Shown: positions 26,590 to 36,019, counted from the first letter of the stretch. The stretch: 64,000 bases of DNA from Bacteroidales bacterium (GCA_015493525.1 WGCY01000033.1:1-64000); one strand, 5' to 3'. The notes: generated by a model not told the origin, from the letters alone. Numbers and translations are program-made.

Positions 26590-27816
26590 ATGGCACACGG
26601 CAACAAGGAAGTCATCCTTCTGAATATTTCAGGAAAAGACAAACCCGGTCTGACCGCATCGCTAATGGCGGTATTATCGGAATATGATGTGAATATTCTT
26701 GACATGGGACAATCTGTTATTCATCAGGATCTCGGATTGGGCATCCTGTTTGAAGTCCCAAAGGAGTCAAAATCATCCAGTATATTGAAAGACCTGCTTT
26801 TCAAAGCTTACGAACTGGGAACGCACATAAAGTTTACCCCCATTCCTATTGATAAATATGAAGAATGGGTCAACCTTCAGGGAAAAGAACGGTACATTAT
26901 CACATTGCTGGCACCCCGGCTGACGGCTTCAAATTTATCACAGGTAGCCTCGGTAATTGTTGACCAGAAACTGAATATTGACACCATCTCCCGTTTGTCA
27001 GGACGTAAATCGTTATTGAAAAAAGACAATGTTGCCAAAGCGGTCGTTGAGTTTTCGGTACGTGGCACACCCGTTGATGTTGCCGCCATGAAACAGGCAC
27101 TGCTTACCATTGGTTCAAAAAGTGATTTGGATATTGCTTTTCAGGAAGACAATGTTTTCCGCAGAAGCCGGCGGTTGGTTTGTTTCGATATGGATTCCAC
27201 CCTGATACAGACCGAGGTAATTGATGAACTGGCAGAAAAGGCCGGCGTGGGTGCGAAAGTGAAAGAGATTACCGCACGTGCCATGCATGGAGAAATAGAC
27301 TTTAAAGAGAGTTTTAAACAACGCATTGCCCTTTTGAAAGGGCTGGATGAATCCGTTTTAAAAGAAATTGCCGAAAACCTTCCCATTACCGAAGGGGCCG
27401 AACGGCTTTTGCGTACCCTGAAACAATATGGTTACCGCACAGCCATCCTTTCGGGAGGTTTCACCTATTTTGGCAATTACCTGAAAGCCCGTCTGGGCAT
27501 CGATTATGTTTTTGCCAACGAGCTGGAAATAAAAAACGGAAAGCTTACCGGCCGTCACCTGCATGAGATTGTGGATGGGAAACGGAAAGCCGAACTGCTG
27601 GAACTACTGGCTTTTAAAGAGGATATTCACCTCGAACAGGTCATTGCCGTGGGCGATGGGGCCAACGACCTCGCCATGTTGGAAAAAGCGGGCATGGGCA
27701 TTGCCTTTCACGCCAAACCTACAGTAAAAGCTTCCGCACAACATGCTATCTCCGTCAACGGACTTGATACGATTTTGTACCTGCTCGGTTTCCGCGACCG
27801 CGAAATCAACGTATAA
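26590..27816 (+). CDS. serB: Phosphoserine phosphatase with N-terminal ACT domains
   Basis: The 408-residue enzyme has one or two ACT-type regulatory domains in residues 1-175 (ILLNISGKDKPGLTASLMAVL opens the first) and a HAD phosphatase domain after 190. The catalytic motif is CFDMDSTLIQTEVIDELA, followed by the motif II block ILSGGFTYF and the motif IV block VIAVGDGANDLAML. It makes L-serine from phosphoserine. The N-terminal ACT domain suggests feedback by serine or another amino acid, as in related SerB proteins. It supplies serine for glyA, also in this window. It is convergent with cfa with a 13-base gap. Confidence 0.94.
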   Translation: MAHGNKEVILLNISGKDKPGLTASLMAVLSEYDVNILDMGQSVIHQDLGLGILFEVPKESKSSSILKDLLFKAYELGTHIKFTPIPIDKYEEWVNLQGKERYIITLLAPRLTASNLSQVASVIVDQKLNIDTISRLSGRKSLLKKDNVAKAVVEFSVRGTPVDVAAMKQALLTIGSKSDLDIAFQEDNVFRRSRRLVCFDMDSTLIQTEVIDELAEKAGVGAKVKEITARAMHGEIDFKESFKQRIALLKGLDESVLKEIAENLPITEGAERLLRTLKQYGYRTAILSGGFTYFGNYLKARLGIDYVFANELEIKNGKLTGRHLHEIVDGKRKAELLELLAFKEDIHLEQVIAVGDGANDLAMLEKAGMGIAFHAKPTVKASAQHAISVNGLDTILYLLGFRDREINV

Positions 27817-27829
27817 ACCTGCATTGGCC

Positions 27830-28942
27830 CTATCCTATCCGGCAATCAGGAAGCTCCCTGCCGGGTTTTGTCATCACTATCTGCCACAGCTGGTTAAACC
27901 GTGAGCGAAAACCACCGGCACTGCTCAATAAAAAATAGGTCCACATCCGGTAAAAACGCTGGCCATACAACTCTTTTAGTTGGGGCCAGGCCTTAATGAA
28001 ACGGGCATACCAGGCCATGAGTGTTTTGTCATAATCGGGGCCGAAATTATGCAGGTCTTCTATTACAAACAACCCTTCGGCAGCTTTGGCAATTTGAGAC
28101 AGGGAAGGGATCATCCCGTTGGGGAAAATATACTTGTTGGTCCAGGCATTCACGTAAGTAACACTTGTATTGTTGCCAATGGTATGTATGAGCGAAATAC
28201 CCGTATCTTTCAGGCAACGGTGGACAACTTCCATGTATGTCCTGTAGTTTTTGTACCCGACATGTTCCAGAAAGCCAATGGAAAGGATGGCATCGAATTT
28301 CCCTTTTACCTCACGATAATCCTGAAAACGGAGTTCCACCGGCAAGCCTTTGCAAAGTTGTTGCCCCAGCTCAATTTGTTTTTTGGAAATACTCACGCCC
28401 ACCACTTCCACATCATAATTTTCGGCGGCATATTTGGCAAAACTTCCCCATCCGCAACCGATGTCAAGTATTCGCATTCCGGATTTTAGGTCCAGTTTTT
28501 TACAAATCAGTCCTAATTTTGCTTCTTGGGCTTCATCCAGGTTTTCTGCTTTCTTCCAGTATCCGCTCGAATAGCACATTCTTTTGTCTAACATGCTTTT
28601 AAACAAGTCGTTGCCAAGGTCATAATGTTCGCGTCCTACCTGCTTTGATTTTGTTTTTGTCTGTTGGTTAAGTAGTTGGGTAGATAAAATGAAAAGGGCT
28701 GTTTTCAGGTTACGTTTTACTTTTTGTTCCAGGTTTGCCCGCAGGATTTTGTCGAAAAACGCATCCAAAGCTTCCACATCCCACCAGCCATCCATAAAGG
28801 ATTCGCCCAGTCCGAGTTCGGTTTCGGAAAGCCATCGGTTAAAAACCCGGTCATCGTGTACCTGAACGTCCCACGGATTACCGCCGTTGAGAGAGACTCC
28901 TGCCTCGGCCAGCAGCGATTGAATAATCTCTTTTGCTTTCAT
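27830..28942 (-). CDS. cfa: Cyclopropane-fatty-acyl-phospholipid synthase
   Basis: The start at 28942 gives 370 residues. The N-terminal lipid-binding segment (WDVQVHDDRVFNRWLSETELGLGESFMDGWW) is followed by the SAM-binding motif MRILDIGCGWGSFAKYAAE near residue 155-175 and by the family blocks EHYDLGNDLFKSMLD and GFLEHVGYKNY. The enzyme adds a methylene from SAM across double bonds of membrane phospholipid acyl chains, usually in stationary phase or under stress. The length is normal. An upstream start at 28999 would add 19 residues and is not needed. Confidence 0.93.
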   Translation of the reverse strand: MKAKEIIQSLLAEAGVSLNGGNPWDVQVHDDRVFNRWLSETELGLGESFMDGWWDVEALDAFFDKILRANLEQKVKRNLKTALFILSTQLLNQQTKTKSKQVGREHYDLGNDLFKSMLDKRMCYSSGYWKKAENLDEAQEAKLGLICKKLDLKSGMRILDIGCGWGSFAKYAAENYDVEVVGVSISKKQIELGQQLCKGLPVELRFQDYREVKGKFDAILSIGFLEHVGYKNYRTYMEVVHRCLKDTGISLIHTIGNNTSVTYVNAWTNKYIFPNGMIPSLSQIAKAAEGLFVIEDLHNFGPDYDKTLMAWYARFIKAWPQLKELYGQRFYRMWTYFLLSSAGGFRSRFNQLWQIVMTKPGRELPDCRIG

Positions 28943-28968
28943 GATCTTTGCTTTTAAGAACGATTTTA

Positions 28969-28976
28969 CAAAGTTA
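28969..28976 (-). promoter_or_regulatory. -7 box of the cfa promoter
   Basis: The minus strand reads TAACTTTG, matching TAnnTTTG; CTTG lies 19 bases upstream as a near -33 element. Confidence 0.45.
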
Positions 28977-29058
28977 CAAAAGGCAAATAGAAATATCAAG
29001 GTATTGACTAATAACCTGAATTCGGGATACGCTTCTTTAATTGATTTCTTTAATATTC

Positions 29059-29118
29059 AATCCCTGACGGGACTTGTTAAAAATGATGAAATCTTATATT
29101 ATGTCCCTAACGGGACAT
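29059..29118. repeat. Pair of CCC-TGA/TAA-CGGG palindromes
   Basis: TCCCTGACGGGA (about 29061-29072) and ATGTCCC-TAAC-GGGACAT (29101-29118) lie about 40 bases apart in the gap between rsgA and cfa. The second has 7-base arms. Both share the CCC(T)..ACGGG core, so they look like two members of one small palindrome family. Confidence 0.6.
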
Positions 29119-29195
29119 TCATATAATAACCTGTTTCTGAAACCCTGGTGCCTAAAAAACTTGTCTGCCTCTGGCATGATAGGAATTAGCCGGAA

Positions 29196-30122
29196 TCAGT
29201 CATGGATATCGTTGAGCATATTCAGGTAATTTTGATAACGAAACGGTGGGAATGAACCATTTTCCACTGCTTTGCGGACAGCGCATCCGGGCTCGTTCAC
29301 ATGCAGGCAATTGGCAAACCGGCACCGGCCCATAAGTTGCCTGATTTCGGGAAACCGTTGTCCCAGTTCTGCTTTTTCGAAATCCACCAGCCCAAACTCC
29401 TTTATTCCGGGGGTGTCAATAATACTTCCGCCAAAAGTCAGGGGAAACATCTCGGCAAAGGTGGTCGTGTGTTTTCCTTTCAGGTGTGCACGGGAAATTT
29501 CTCCCTCTTTCAGGTTAAGGGAAGCATCTACCCTGTTAATCAATGCCGACTTGCCAACACCCGAATGCCCGGCCAGTAAACTCACCTTGCTCTCCAGTAT
29601 TTTTTTAAATTCATCGATATGAAAATTTTCTTTTGCCGACGTTACAAGACAGGAATATCCGGCAGAAGCGTAAACTTTTAACCTTGTTTCGAGTTGTGAT
29701 TTTACCTCATCGTTATACAAATCGTATTTATTAAAGACAAGCACGGCAGGAATATGGTAAGCTTCGGCAGTTACCAGAAAGCGGTCGATGAAACCTGTTG
29801 AGGTCCTGGGCTTTACCAACGAGCTGATAAGTACGGCCTGGTCTAAGTTGGAGGCAATGATATGGGAAGCTTTGGACAGTTTGGTGGCTTTGCGGACAAT
29901 ATAATTTTTCCGGTTATGAATGTGTACGATAAGGCCGGTTTCATCGGCCCCCGACAATATAAAATCTACTTTGTCGCCTACGGCCACAGGGTTTGTGCTG
30001 CGGATGCCCTTTATTTTAAAGCTGCCTTTCAGTTTACAATGATACTGTGTTCCGGGGCCGGATTTCACAATATACCAGCTTCCGGTAGACCGGACAACAA
30101 TGCCACTTTTCGGGGTGCTCAT
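29196..30122 (-). CDS. rsgA: Ribosome small subunit-dependent GTPase A
   Basis: The 308-residue protein has an N-terminal OB fold (1-85), then a circularly permuted GTPase domain in which the G4 motif NKYD comes before the P-loop GHSGVGKSALIN and the G3 motif DTPGI. The C-terminal zinc finger is C-x5-C-x-H-x5-C in GRCRFANCLHVNEPGCAV. These are the defining features of RsgA (YjeQ), which helps late assembly of the 30S subunit. It is the last gene in a minus-strand run that begins with dut. Confidence 0.95.
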   Translation of the reverse strand: MSTPKSGIVVRSTGSWYIVKSGPGTQYHCKLKGSFKIKGIRSTNPVAVGDKVDFILSGADETGLIVHIHNRKNYIVRKATKLSKASHIIASNLDQAVLISSLVKPRTSTGFIDRFLVTAEAYHIPAVLVFNKYDLYNDEVKSQLETRLKVYASAGYSCLVTSAKENFHIDEFKKILESKVSLLAGHSGVGKSALINRVDASLNLKEGEISRAHLKGKHTTTFAEMFPLTFGGSIIDTPGIKEFGLVDFEKAELGQRFPEIRQLMGRCRFANCLHVNEPGCAVRKAVENGSFPPFRYQNYLNMLNDIHD

Positions 30123-30162
30123 AGGATGCTGTTTGTTTTCAGATATTTCATTAGCCCATCAA

Positions 30163-31356
30163 TTATCTTTTTCGAATCCAGTAAGCCGGATTTTGCAAAA
30201 CTTTTTGATGCCAAATTTCAAAATGGAGTTCTGTTTTCCCCTGCAGGCTGGTATGGATTACCCCGAGAGCTTCATCTTGCGATACCTGCTGGTTGTTTTT
30301 GACAAAAACCTTGTCCAGCCCGGAATAAACGGTAAAATAGTCCCCGTGCTTCAGAATGATGGCAATATTGGTATTGGTAATCCGTACCACATTGACAACT
30401 TTTCCGGGGAAAACGGCATGGGCAACACTCCCTTTGGCAGTAGCGATATTTATCCCATTGTTTTTTATCTGGACATGTTTCAAAACAGGATGGGTATGGA
30501 TGCCGAATGTCTGGGAGATAACACCGCTTTTTACAGGCCAGGGAAGTTGCCCTTTGTTGGCGAGAAAAGAGGAAGAAAGCCGGATATTGGATGCCGTTGA
30601 CTTTTTTGAAGGGGCTGCCGCCGCTCTCTTTGCCGCTTCGGCAATGGCTTTCCTGATTTGTGCCTGTAGCTGTCGCGATTCCCTTTGTTTTTGTTTCAAC
30701 CGGGCACGCAGGTTTCTTTCCCTGCCGGAGAGTTTTTGCTTCAGTTTGGTTTTTTGATGTTGTTCCATCTCCAGATTTGAGAGCTGGGTGGTTTCATTGT
30801 CCAACAATTTCTTTTTCTCTACTTTGTCCTGTTTCAGCTTGTTTAGCTGGTTCTTTTTTTGCGCTTCGAGCAGGGTAATCCTGTCTGCTTCTTTGCGGAT
30901 ATAAGCCGAAATCTCATCAAGATAACGGAGCCGCTGGTAGGCCTGGTTAAAATCTTTGGCAGAAAAGAGAAAAGCCAGCCGGTTATAGTTGTTATCATTT
31001 TTGTAAAGGTACCAGGCAATTTGAACATACTCCTTTTTCAACGCACCGAGGCGTTTGTCCATATCCATTATCGTCCAGTTGGTGTTGGAGATATTTTCGG
31101 AAATTGAGGCAACTTCTTTGCTCAGGACATCCATTAAACGGTGGCGGGCGTTGATGCGGCTGTTGATAAGCCTTAACTCATAAACCGTGTTTTTTTTGCT
31201 TTTGCTTACCTCCCCCAGCAATTTATTGGTATAGGAAATCTCCTTTTCAAGTTTTTGGCGGCGGGCTTTCAGCGTGGTCGTTTTTGTTTGGGAAAACAGG
31301 GGCATAATCCCCCCGAAAAGAAAAAGGACAAGAAAAAAATGTTTTCCCCTGATCAT
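30163..31356 (-). CDS. EnvC-like murein hydrolase activator (degenerate LytM/M23)
   Basis: The 397-residue exported protein has a signal peptide (ending MPLFSQ), a long coiled coil (about 25-265) and a C-terminal LytM/M23 fold (about 270-397). The metal-binding residues are missing: the first motif reads NNGINIATAKGS where active enzymes have H-x-G-x-D, and the H-x-H motif region reads DYFTVYSGL. That pattern marks EnvC-type activators, which switch on amidases during cell division under control of FtsEX. ftsX lies in this window at 4139. The DUF4292 lipoprotein and TPR genes upstream are commonly adjacent in Bacteroidota. Confidence 0.9.
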   Translation of the reverse strand: MIRGKHFFLVLFLFGGIMPLFSQTKTTTLKARRQKLEKEISYTNKLLGEVSKSKKNTVYELRLINSRINARHRLMDVLSKEVASISENISNTNWTIMDMDKRLGALKKEYVQIAWYLYKNDNNYNRLAFLFSAKDFNQAYQRLRYLDEISAYIRKEADRITLLEAQKKNQLNKLKQDKVEKKKLLDNETTQLSNLEMEQHQKTKLKQKLSGRERNLRARLKQKQRESRQLQAQIRKAIAEAAKRAAAAPSKKSTASNIRLSSSFLANKGQLPWPVKSGVISQTFGIHTHPVLKHVQIKNNGINIATAKGSVAHAVFPGKVVNVVRITNTNIAIILKHGDYFTVYSGLDKVFVKNNQQVSQDEALGVIHTSLQGKTELHFEIWHQKVLQNPAYWIRKR

Positions 31357-31378
31357 AATCGCATCTGTTACAGATTGA

Positions 31379-31386
31379 CAAAGATA
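31379..31386 (-). promoter_or_regulatory. -7 box of the envC-like gene
   Basis: The minus strand reads TATCTTTG, a perfect TAnnTTTG, in the 48-base gap after the DUF4292 gene. It lies 22 bases before the start codon and would allow separate expression of the activator. Confidence 0.4.
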
Positions 31387-31404
31387 AACGCAAAAACCAA
31401 ACCG

Positions 31405-32223
31405 TTAAAAATCCTTTTTTTTGTATTTGCCCGGAACGATAAAAGGGAACCCGCGGGGGATATTCATATCGGTTTTTTTATAGTTGATATTAATGCTGAT
31501 TTTCTGTTTGGCGTGAACAACAATTTGTATTTTCAACGGAATGTTTTGCCCGTCAATGTTTTGGTATGCATCGTAAAAAATATGCATCCCCTTGTTTTCC
31601 ATTCCCTCTTCGCTCAGATACAGCTCTTTGATACCCTTTGTTTCCGGATCAATCCATATCTTTTGTTTCAAAAAATGGTATCCCGAAAGGGAATCATTAC
31701 CCGGCATTTTCATTTTCATGCTCAACAGATAGCACTGCTTGTCAATGCCGGAAGAAGAATCGACAAGCGGATAGGAAATGCTGTTTCCCAACAGCAGCGA
31801 TTGCATCATATCAAAATTGACAGCAGTATGCATAAGGCTGTCAATCAAGTGATAATCGCCCAGGACATAATATTTTTTTATGCGGTTCAGAAGCTTTGCC
31901 GAATCTTTTGTCAGTATAATGCGGGCAGCTTCTATTCCCATGGCGGGGACGATACTCATCCAGATAATGCTGTCATTTTTCAGGCGCATTTGTGCCCTGA
32001 ACTGCACCGGCTCTTTGTCCCCTTTTTGGTACGAAACCCCCAGTTTTGCGCTCAGGTAGGAAAATGCCGGCCTGTTCTGTTCAATTTTTTTGTACAGCTG
32101 TTCAAAAGACATTGCCGGCAGCGACTTATGTATCAACGGCTTGGTTGATTTACAGGCAGAAAAAAAGAAGAAATTCCCTAACAATAAGCCCAATAGCAAC
32201 AGGTTACGAAGATTTTTATTCAT
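31405..32223 (-). CDS. DUF4292 lipoprotein (LolB/LolA-like fold suspected)
   Basis: The 272-residue protein has a lipoprotein signal with box FSAC (Cys24). The mature part shows the DUF4292 pattern: FSYLSAKLGVSY, a strand with FRAQMRLKNDSIIWMSIVPAMGIEAARIILTKDS, and a mostly beta C-terminal half. The alternating strand pattern suggests a half-barrel that binds lipid or lipoprotein, as in LolA/LolB, which is inference. It overlaps the TPR gene upstream by 8 bases, so the two are translationally coupled. Confidence 0.82.
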   Translation of the reverse strand: MNKNLRNLLLLGLLLGNFFFFSACKSTKPLIHKSLPAMSFEQLYKKIEQNRPAFSYLSAKLGVSYQKGDKEPVQFRAQMRLKNDSIIWMSIVPAMGIEAARIILTKDSAKLLNRIKKYYVLGDYHLIDSLMHTAVNFDMMQSLLLGNSISYPLVDSSSGIDKQCYLLSMKMKMPGNDSLSGYHFLKQKIWIDPETKGIKELYLSEEGMENKGMHIFYDAYQNIDGQNIPLKIQIVVHAKQKISININYKKTDMNIPRGFPFIVPGKYKKKDF

Positions 32224-33958
32224 ACAGTTTTCCGGTTTTTATTTTTTTCTTCAGCAGCTTGGAGTGATCTTTGAGGCCGGCCGCTTTTTTCCATTGTACC
32301 AGTGCTTCTTTGTGTTTGCCAAGCCTGTAAAGGATATCGCCATAATGTTCTACCACAACACCACTGGTTTTTCCACCATTGTCCAAAGCTTTTTGTTCCC
32401 ACTTCAGTGCCTGATTATACTTTTTTTGCTTGTAAAGTACCCAGGCGTAGGTGTCGAGGTTGTTTTGGTTGTACGGGTCGAGGTCAACGGCTTTTTTGGC
32501 AAGGGAAGCTGCTTTTTCCAGCTGAACACCATCCAATGCAAGATAGTAAGCATAATTGTTTAACACGATGGTGTTTTCGCTGTTTAGCCGCAAGACGGCA
32601 TCGTAGGCTTTATAGGCTGCTTTGTTTTCTTTCAGTTCATGGTAGGTATCGCCGAGGGTAGAGTTGATGTTTTCCAAAAGGGCTTTGTTGCCATTGGCAA
32701 GTTCCCTGCTTTTTTCCAGGAAAGTTTTGGCTTTTTTATAATTTTTCAGTTGAAATGAAGCAATTCCACCCAGTAAAAAGGGTATGGGTTTGTCGGGGAA
32801 AATTTTTGTCGCACGGGCAGCATCGGCTTCCAGTATTTTGTTGTCGTTCAGATAAAGGTCGCAGAAAAGCAACTGTTCCCAGAAGGCATAATTATCCTGA
32901 TGGTTGACAAGCATTTTCCGAAACAAAGGCCTTGCCTGCTCATATTTTTTGTTTTCGTAGAGCATGCTGGCATAAAAAGCATCTGCCGTTGAGTCTTCGG
33001 GATGTGCCGATTTTATCACCTCTGCCAGTTCCAGTGCCTGGGCTTTCTGGTCATCCGTAAGCGGTCCTGAATAGTAAGTCAGCAGCAGGTTTATCTTGGT
33101 TTTGGTATCTAATTTAACATTGGAAAAACCTTTTTTCAACTCTTCAAAAGACTTGTCCGGTTTCCCGTTTTTACGGTAGAAGTCAGCGAGTGAAATGTGG
33201 ACATAAGGGTCCTGCGGGTTCAGCCTGATGATCTGCCGATAGGCCCATTCGGCCGTTTTAGGAAGTCCGTTTTTAGAAGCAAATTCCGCCATCATGGCAT
33301 AAACCCGGACGTTTTCGGGATTGTATTTAACCAACTGTTCATATTGGATAAGTGCCGAGTCTTTCTCCCCAATACGGAGATAAAGATCGGCTATTTGCTT
33401 GGTAAGCTGCGGATTTATTCCCATCAGCATTTCTACCGTCCGGTAAGTACGTACCGCATTTTTATAGTCGCCCGTAAAATAGTAAGCAAAAGCCAATTCG
33501 TTTTGAAAGCCTAAATTTCCCGGCTCTTTTTCACAAAGTTTTTTATAAGTATCAAGATAGCTTTTGTAATCACCATTGATTTTGGACAAGTCAGCATAAA
33601 GCACCTGGTACCATTTGTTAAGGCTGTCTTGTTTCACGGCTTTCCGGGCCAGGGCCAGGGCTGCTTTATTTTTCCCGTAAGCTGACAACAGGCGGGCTTT
33701 TTCGTAATTGGCCGCGGCATCCTCCGGGTTTATTTTCAACACCAGCGACAGCAGGCTGTCGGCTTGTTTTGGCCGTCCCGTTTCTTTAAAAGTGATGGCA
33801 CGGGCAAACAGGTCGGCTTCCTTGTAGTGTTTCTGCTCCGTCAGCTCCTGTTCCTGTAATTCTTTTTTGCCCTTACGATGATATTTGTCCTGTGCAAAAA
33901 CCTGGCTTCCCATCAGCAAAAGCAATAAAAATGTGAGAATTTTTATTTTTGATTTCAT
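32216..33958 (-). CDS. Exported tetratricopeptide repeat protein
   Basis: The 580-residue protein has a signal peptide (1-22, ending QVFAQ) followed by about twelve TPR units that run through the whole mature chain; clear ones include ADSLLSLVLKINPEDAAANYEKARLL, ALIQYEQLVKYNPENVRVYAMMAEFA and AAYKAYDAVLRLNSENTIVLNNYAYYL. It is a periplasmic scaffold for protein contacts. It lies between dut and the DUF4292 lipoprotein, with 8 bases of overlap to the latter, and the block dut-TPR-DUF4292-EnvC is a recurring order in Bacteroidales. Its partner is likely to be the lipoprotein. Confidence 0.88.
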   Translation of the reverse strand: MKSKIKILTFLLLLLMGSQVFAQDKYHRKGKKELQEQELTEQKHYKEADLFARAITFKETGRPKQADSLLSLVLKINPEDAAANYEKARLLSAYGKNKAALALARKAVKQDSLNKWYQVLYADLSKINGDYKSYLDTYKKLCEKEPGNLGFQNELAFAYYFTGDYKNAVRTYRTVEMLMGINPQLTKQIADLYLRIGEKDSALIQYEQLVKYNPENVRVYAMMAEFASKNGLPKTAEWAYRQIIRLNPQDPYVHISLADFYRKNGKPDKSFEELKKGFSNVKLDTKTKINLLLTYYSGPLTDDQKAQALELAEVIKSAHPEDSTADAFYASMLYENKKYEQARPLFRKMLVNHQDNYAFWEQLLFCDLYLNDNKILEADAARATKIFPDKPIPFLLGGIASFQLKNYKKAKTFLEKSRELANGNKALLENINSTLGDTYHELKENKAAYKAYDAVLRLNSENTIVLNNYAYYLALDGVQLEKAASLAKKAVDLDPYNQNNLDTYAWVLYKQKKYNQALKWEQKALDNGGKTSGVVVEHYGDILYRLGKHKEALVQWKKAAGLKDHSKLLKKKIKTGKLYE

Positions 33959-33985
33959 TGTTTACCTGTCTTTAAGGTTCCTGTA

Positions 33986-34420
33986 TCATTTCCCGCCTGT
34001 ATGTCCAAAACCGCCTGTTCCACGGGTAGTTTCCGTTAGTACTTCCACCTCCTCCCATTGTGCCTGGGCATGTGAAGAAATCACCATTTGGGCAATGCGG
34101 TCGCCATCGGCAATCTCAAAAATATCACCGGAAAGGTTAATCAAAATTACCCGTATTTCGCCGCGATAATCGGCATCAATTGTGCCGGGACTGTTTAGCA
34201 CGGTAATCCCTTTTTTCAATGCCAGCCCGCTGCGTGGGCGTACCTGGGCTTCGTAGCCCACAGGTATTTCAATAAACAACCCCGTGGGCACAAGCACGCG
34301 TTCCAGCGGTTTCAGCCGCAAAGGCGCATCCAGATTTGCACGCAAGTCCATTCCGGCCGAAGCCAGGGTCTCGTATTTGGGCAATGCATGTTTTGAATGG
34401 TTGACAATCTTTATTTTCAT
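33986..34420 (-). CDS. dut: dUTP diphosphatase
   Basis: The 144-residue protein has all five dUTPase motifs in order: AGMDLRA (1), [11 protein letters not shown] (2), [11 protein letters not shown] (3, with the catalytic Asp), RIAQMV (4) and the C-terminal [10 protein letters not shown] (5, the flexible arm). It is a homotrimer that converts dUTP to dUMP, keeping uracil out of DNA and feeding thymidylate synthesis. It heads the minus-strand block that continues with the TPR gene 27 bases downstream. Confidence 0.96.
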   Translation of the reverse strand: MKIKIVNHSKHALPKYETLASAGMDLRANLDAPLRLKPLERVLVPTGLFIEIPVGYEAQVRPRSGLALKKGITVLNSPGTIDADYRGEIRVILINLSGDIFEIADGDRIAQMVISSHAQAQWEEVEVLTETTRGTGGFGHTGGK

Positions 34421-34688
34421 TTTCTGTGTTTCCGTGTTTTTGAATATATAATACTGTAAATCAGCAAATAAATATCTTTTAAACTTTAAACAACTTTATT
34501 TTCAACGGACCTTTTGCCCGCTTATTTTGGCTAAACAATTCGCGCTCAAAAGTAAAGAAAAAAGCAAATAGGGTATCCCGTTAACTTTCGCCAATATGTT
34601 AAACAATGTTTAAAAGCGTATTTGATGGCTTTCATAAATAAAATCCGGTAGCCGGATTATCGGAAAGGAGAAGATTTTATTGAAGTAA

Positions 34689-35942
34689 TTACCTGTTATT
34701 CTTTCGGTAATTTCCTTTTCTGCCATCTCTTGAGCGGGGTTTCCCTTTACCACGAAATTGGCCTTTCCCATGAAAAGAACGCCGGACAGGCCTGGGATTC
34801 CATTTGGGGCCTTCACCAAGGCCATCGGGAAGCGGCAATTTCATCACCTCGTTTCCGATGAGTTCTTCTATCTGGCTGAAACTCATCATGTCCCGCTCGT
34901 TAATCAGCGTAATGGCCAATCCTGAGGAAGCCGCACGGGCAGTCCTTCCCACACGGTGAACATAGTCTTCGGCATCGCCGGGCACATCGTAGTTGATGAC
35001 AATGTCGATATCTTTGATGTCGATACCCCGGCTGAGCACATCGGTTGCCACCAATACCCGTGTGCGCTTTGAGCGGAAACTGCGCAAAACCTCCTCGCGC
35101 CGGCTTTGTTCAAAATCCGACGAAATTCCTTCTACCTGAAAACCTTTTCCCCGCAGCCCACGGACAATCTCGCTGACTTTTTTCTTGGTAGAGCTGAAAA
35201 TCAGGATGCTTTTTACCTCCGGTTTGTCGGCTATCAAATTAATAATCAAAGGGGTTTTCTGGTTTTCATGGGTTAGGTATGCCGCCTGTAAAACCCCCTC
35301 TGCGGGTTTGGACATACCAATGGAAATTTCCACGGGGTTATGTAATATTTTGGCAGCAAGATGCCTGATTTTTGGCGGCATGGTAGCACTGAACATCAGT
35401 GTTTGCCTATCTTTCGGCAGGTAAGTGATGATTTTTTGAATATCTTCATGAAAGCCCATGTCCAGCATCCGGTCGGCTTCATCAAGGATAAGGTATTTGA
35501 GGTGCTCGAATTTCACATATCCCATGTTCAGGTGCGAGATAAGCTTTCCGGGGGTTGCCACTATGATTTCCGTTCCGGAGGTAAGTGCCCTTTTCTGCTG
35601 GTCCCATTCCGAGCCGGTACCACCACCGTAGATGGCTATGGATTCTACCGGCGTAAAATAAGAGAAGCCCTGAATCTGTTGGTCAATCTGCAGGGCCAGT
35701 TCGCGGGTGGGGACGATGACCAATACTTTGGTTTCGTGGTACTGTTTGCCGGCCAGTTCATTTAAAACAGGTAAAATAAAGGCGGCTGTTTTTCCGGTTC
35801 CTGTTTGTGCGCTGGCAATCAGGTCTTTGTGATCCATAATGGCCGGGATGGCCTGTTCCTGAATGGGCGTGGTTTCTTCAAAGCCCATAAATGACAGGGC
35901 CTCCAACAGCGAATCGGATAAATTAAGTTCTTGAAATTTCAT
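34689..35942 (-). CDS. DEAD-box ATP-dependent RNA helicase (RhlE-like)
   Basis: The start at 35942 gives 417 residues. The motifs are Q (GFEETTPIQEQAIPAI), I (ASAQTGTGKTAAF), Ia (PTRELALQI), II (LILDEADRMLDMGF), III (SATMPP), IV-V (VATDVLSRGIDI) and VI (HRVGRTARA). The C-terminal tail is rich in Arg, Gly and Lys (about 375-417), as in RhlE-type proteins that bind RNA or cold-stressed ribosomes. It probably helps ribosome assembly or RNA decay. The reading frame is open upstream to 36206, but that part overlaps the divergent aroF-like promoter and is not coding. Confidence 0.93.
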   Translation of the reverse strand: MKFQELNLSDSLLEALSFMGFEETTPIQEQAIPAIMDHKDLIASAQTGTGKTAAFILPVLNELAGKQYHETKVLVIVPTRELALQIDQQIQGFSYFTPVESIAIYGGGTGSEWDQQKRALTSGTEIIVATPGKLISHLNMGYVKFEHLKYLILDEADRMLDMGFHEDIQKIITYLPKDRQTLMFSATMPPKIRHLAAKILHNPVEISIGMSKPAEGVLQAAYLTHENQKTPLIINLIADKPEVKSILIFSSTKKKVSEIVRGLRGKGFQVEGISSDFEQSRREEVLRSFRSKRTRVLVATDVLSRGIDIKDIDIVINYDVPGDAEDYVHRVGRTARAASSGLAITLINERDMMSFSQIEELIGNEVMKLPLPDGLGEGPKWNPRPVRRSFHGKGQFRGKGKPRSRDGRKGNYRKNNR

Positions 35943-35982
35943 GTAATTGTATAATCCTATAAATAGCGGAATCTTCCGGCCA

Positions 35983-35998
35983 CAAAAGTACAAAACTA
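35983..35998 (-). promoter_or_regulatory. Two overlapping -7 boxes for the DEAD helicase gene
   Basis: On the minus strand TAGTTTTG (35991-35998) and TACTTTTG (35983-35990) lie back to back. Both match TAnnTTTG, so two start points 8 bases apart are possible. The divergent promoter of the gene at 36032 is about 22 bases away. Confidence 0.4.
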
Positions 35999-36019
35999 TC
36001 GTAAACATTATCAATTGAT

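Noticed and set aside
31255-32148. 297-codon plus-strand ORF across the DUF4292 and envC-like genes
   Set aside because: It spans two minus-strand genes with signal peptides and coupled starts, and its translation has low-complexity aromatic content.
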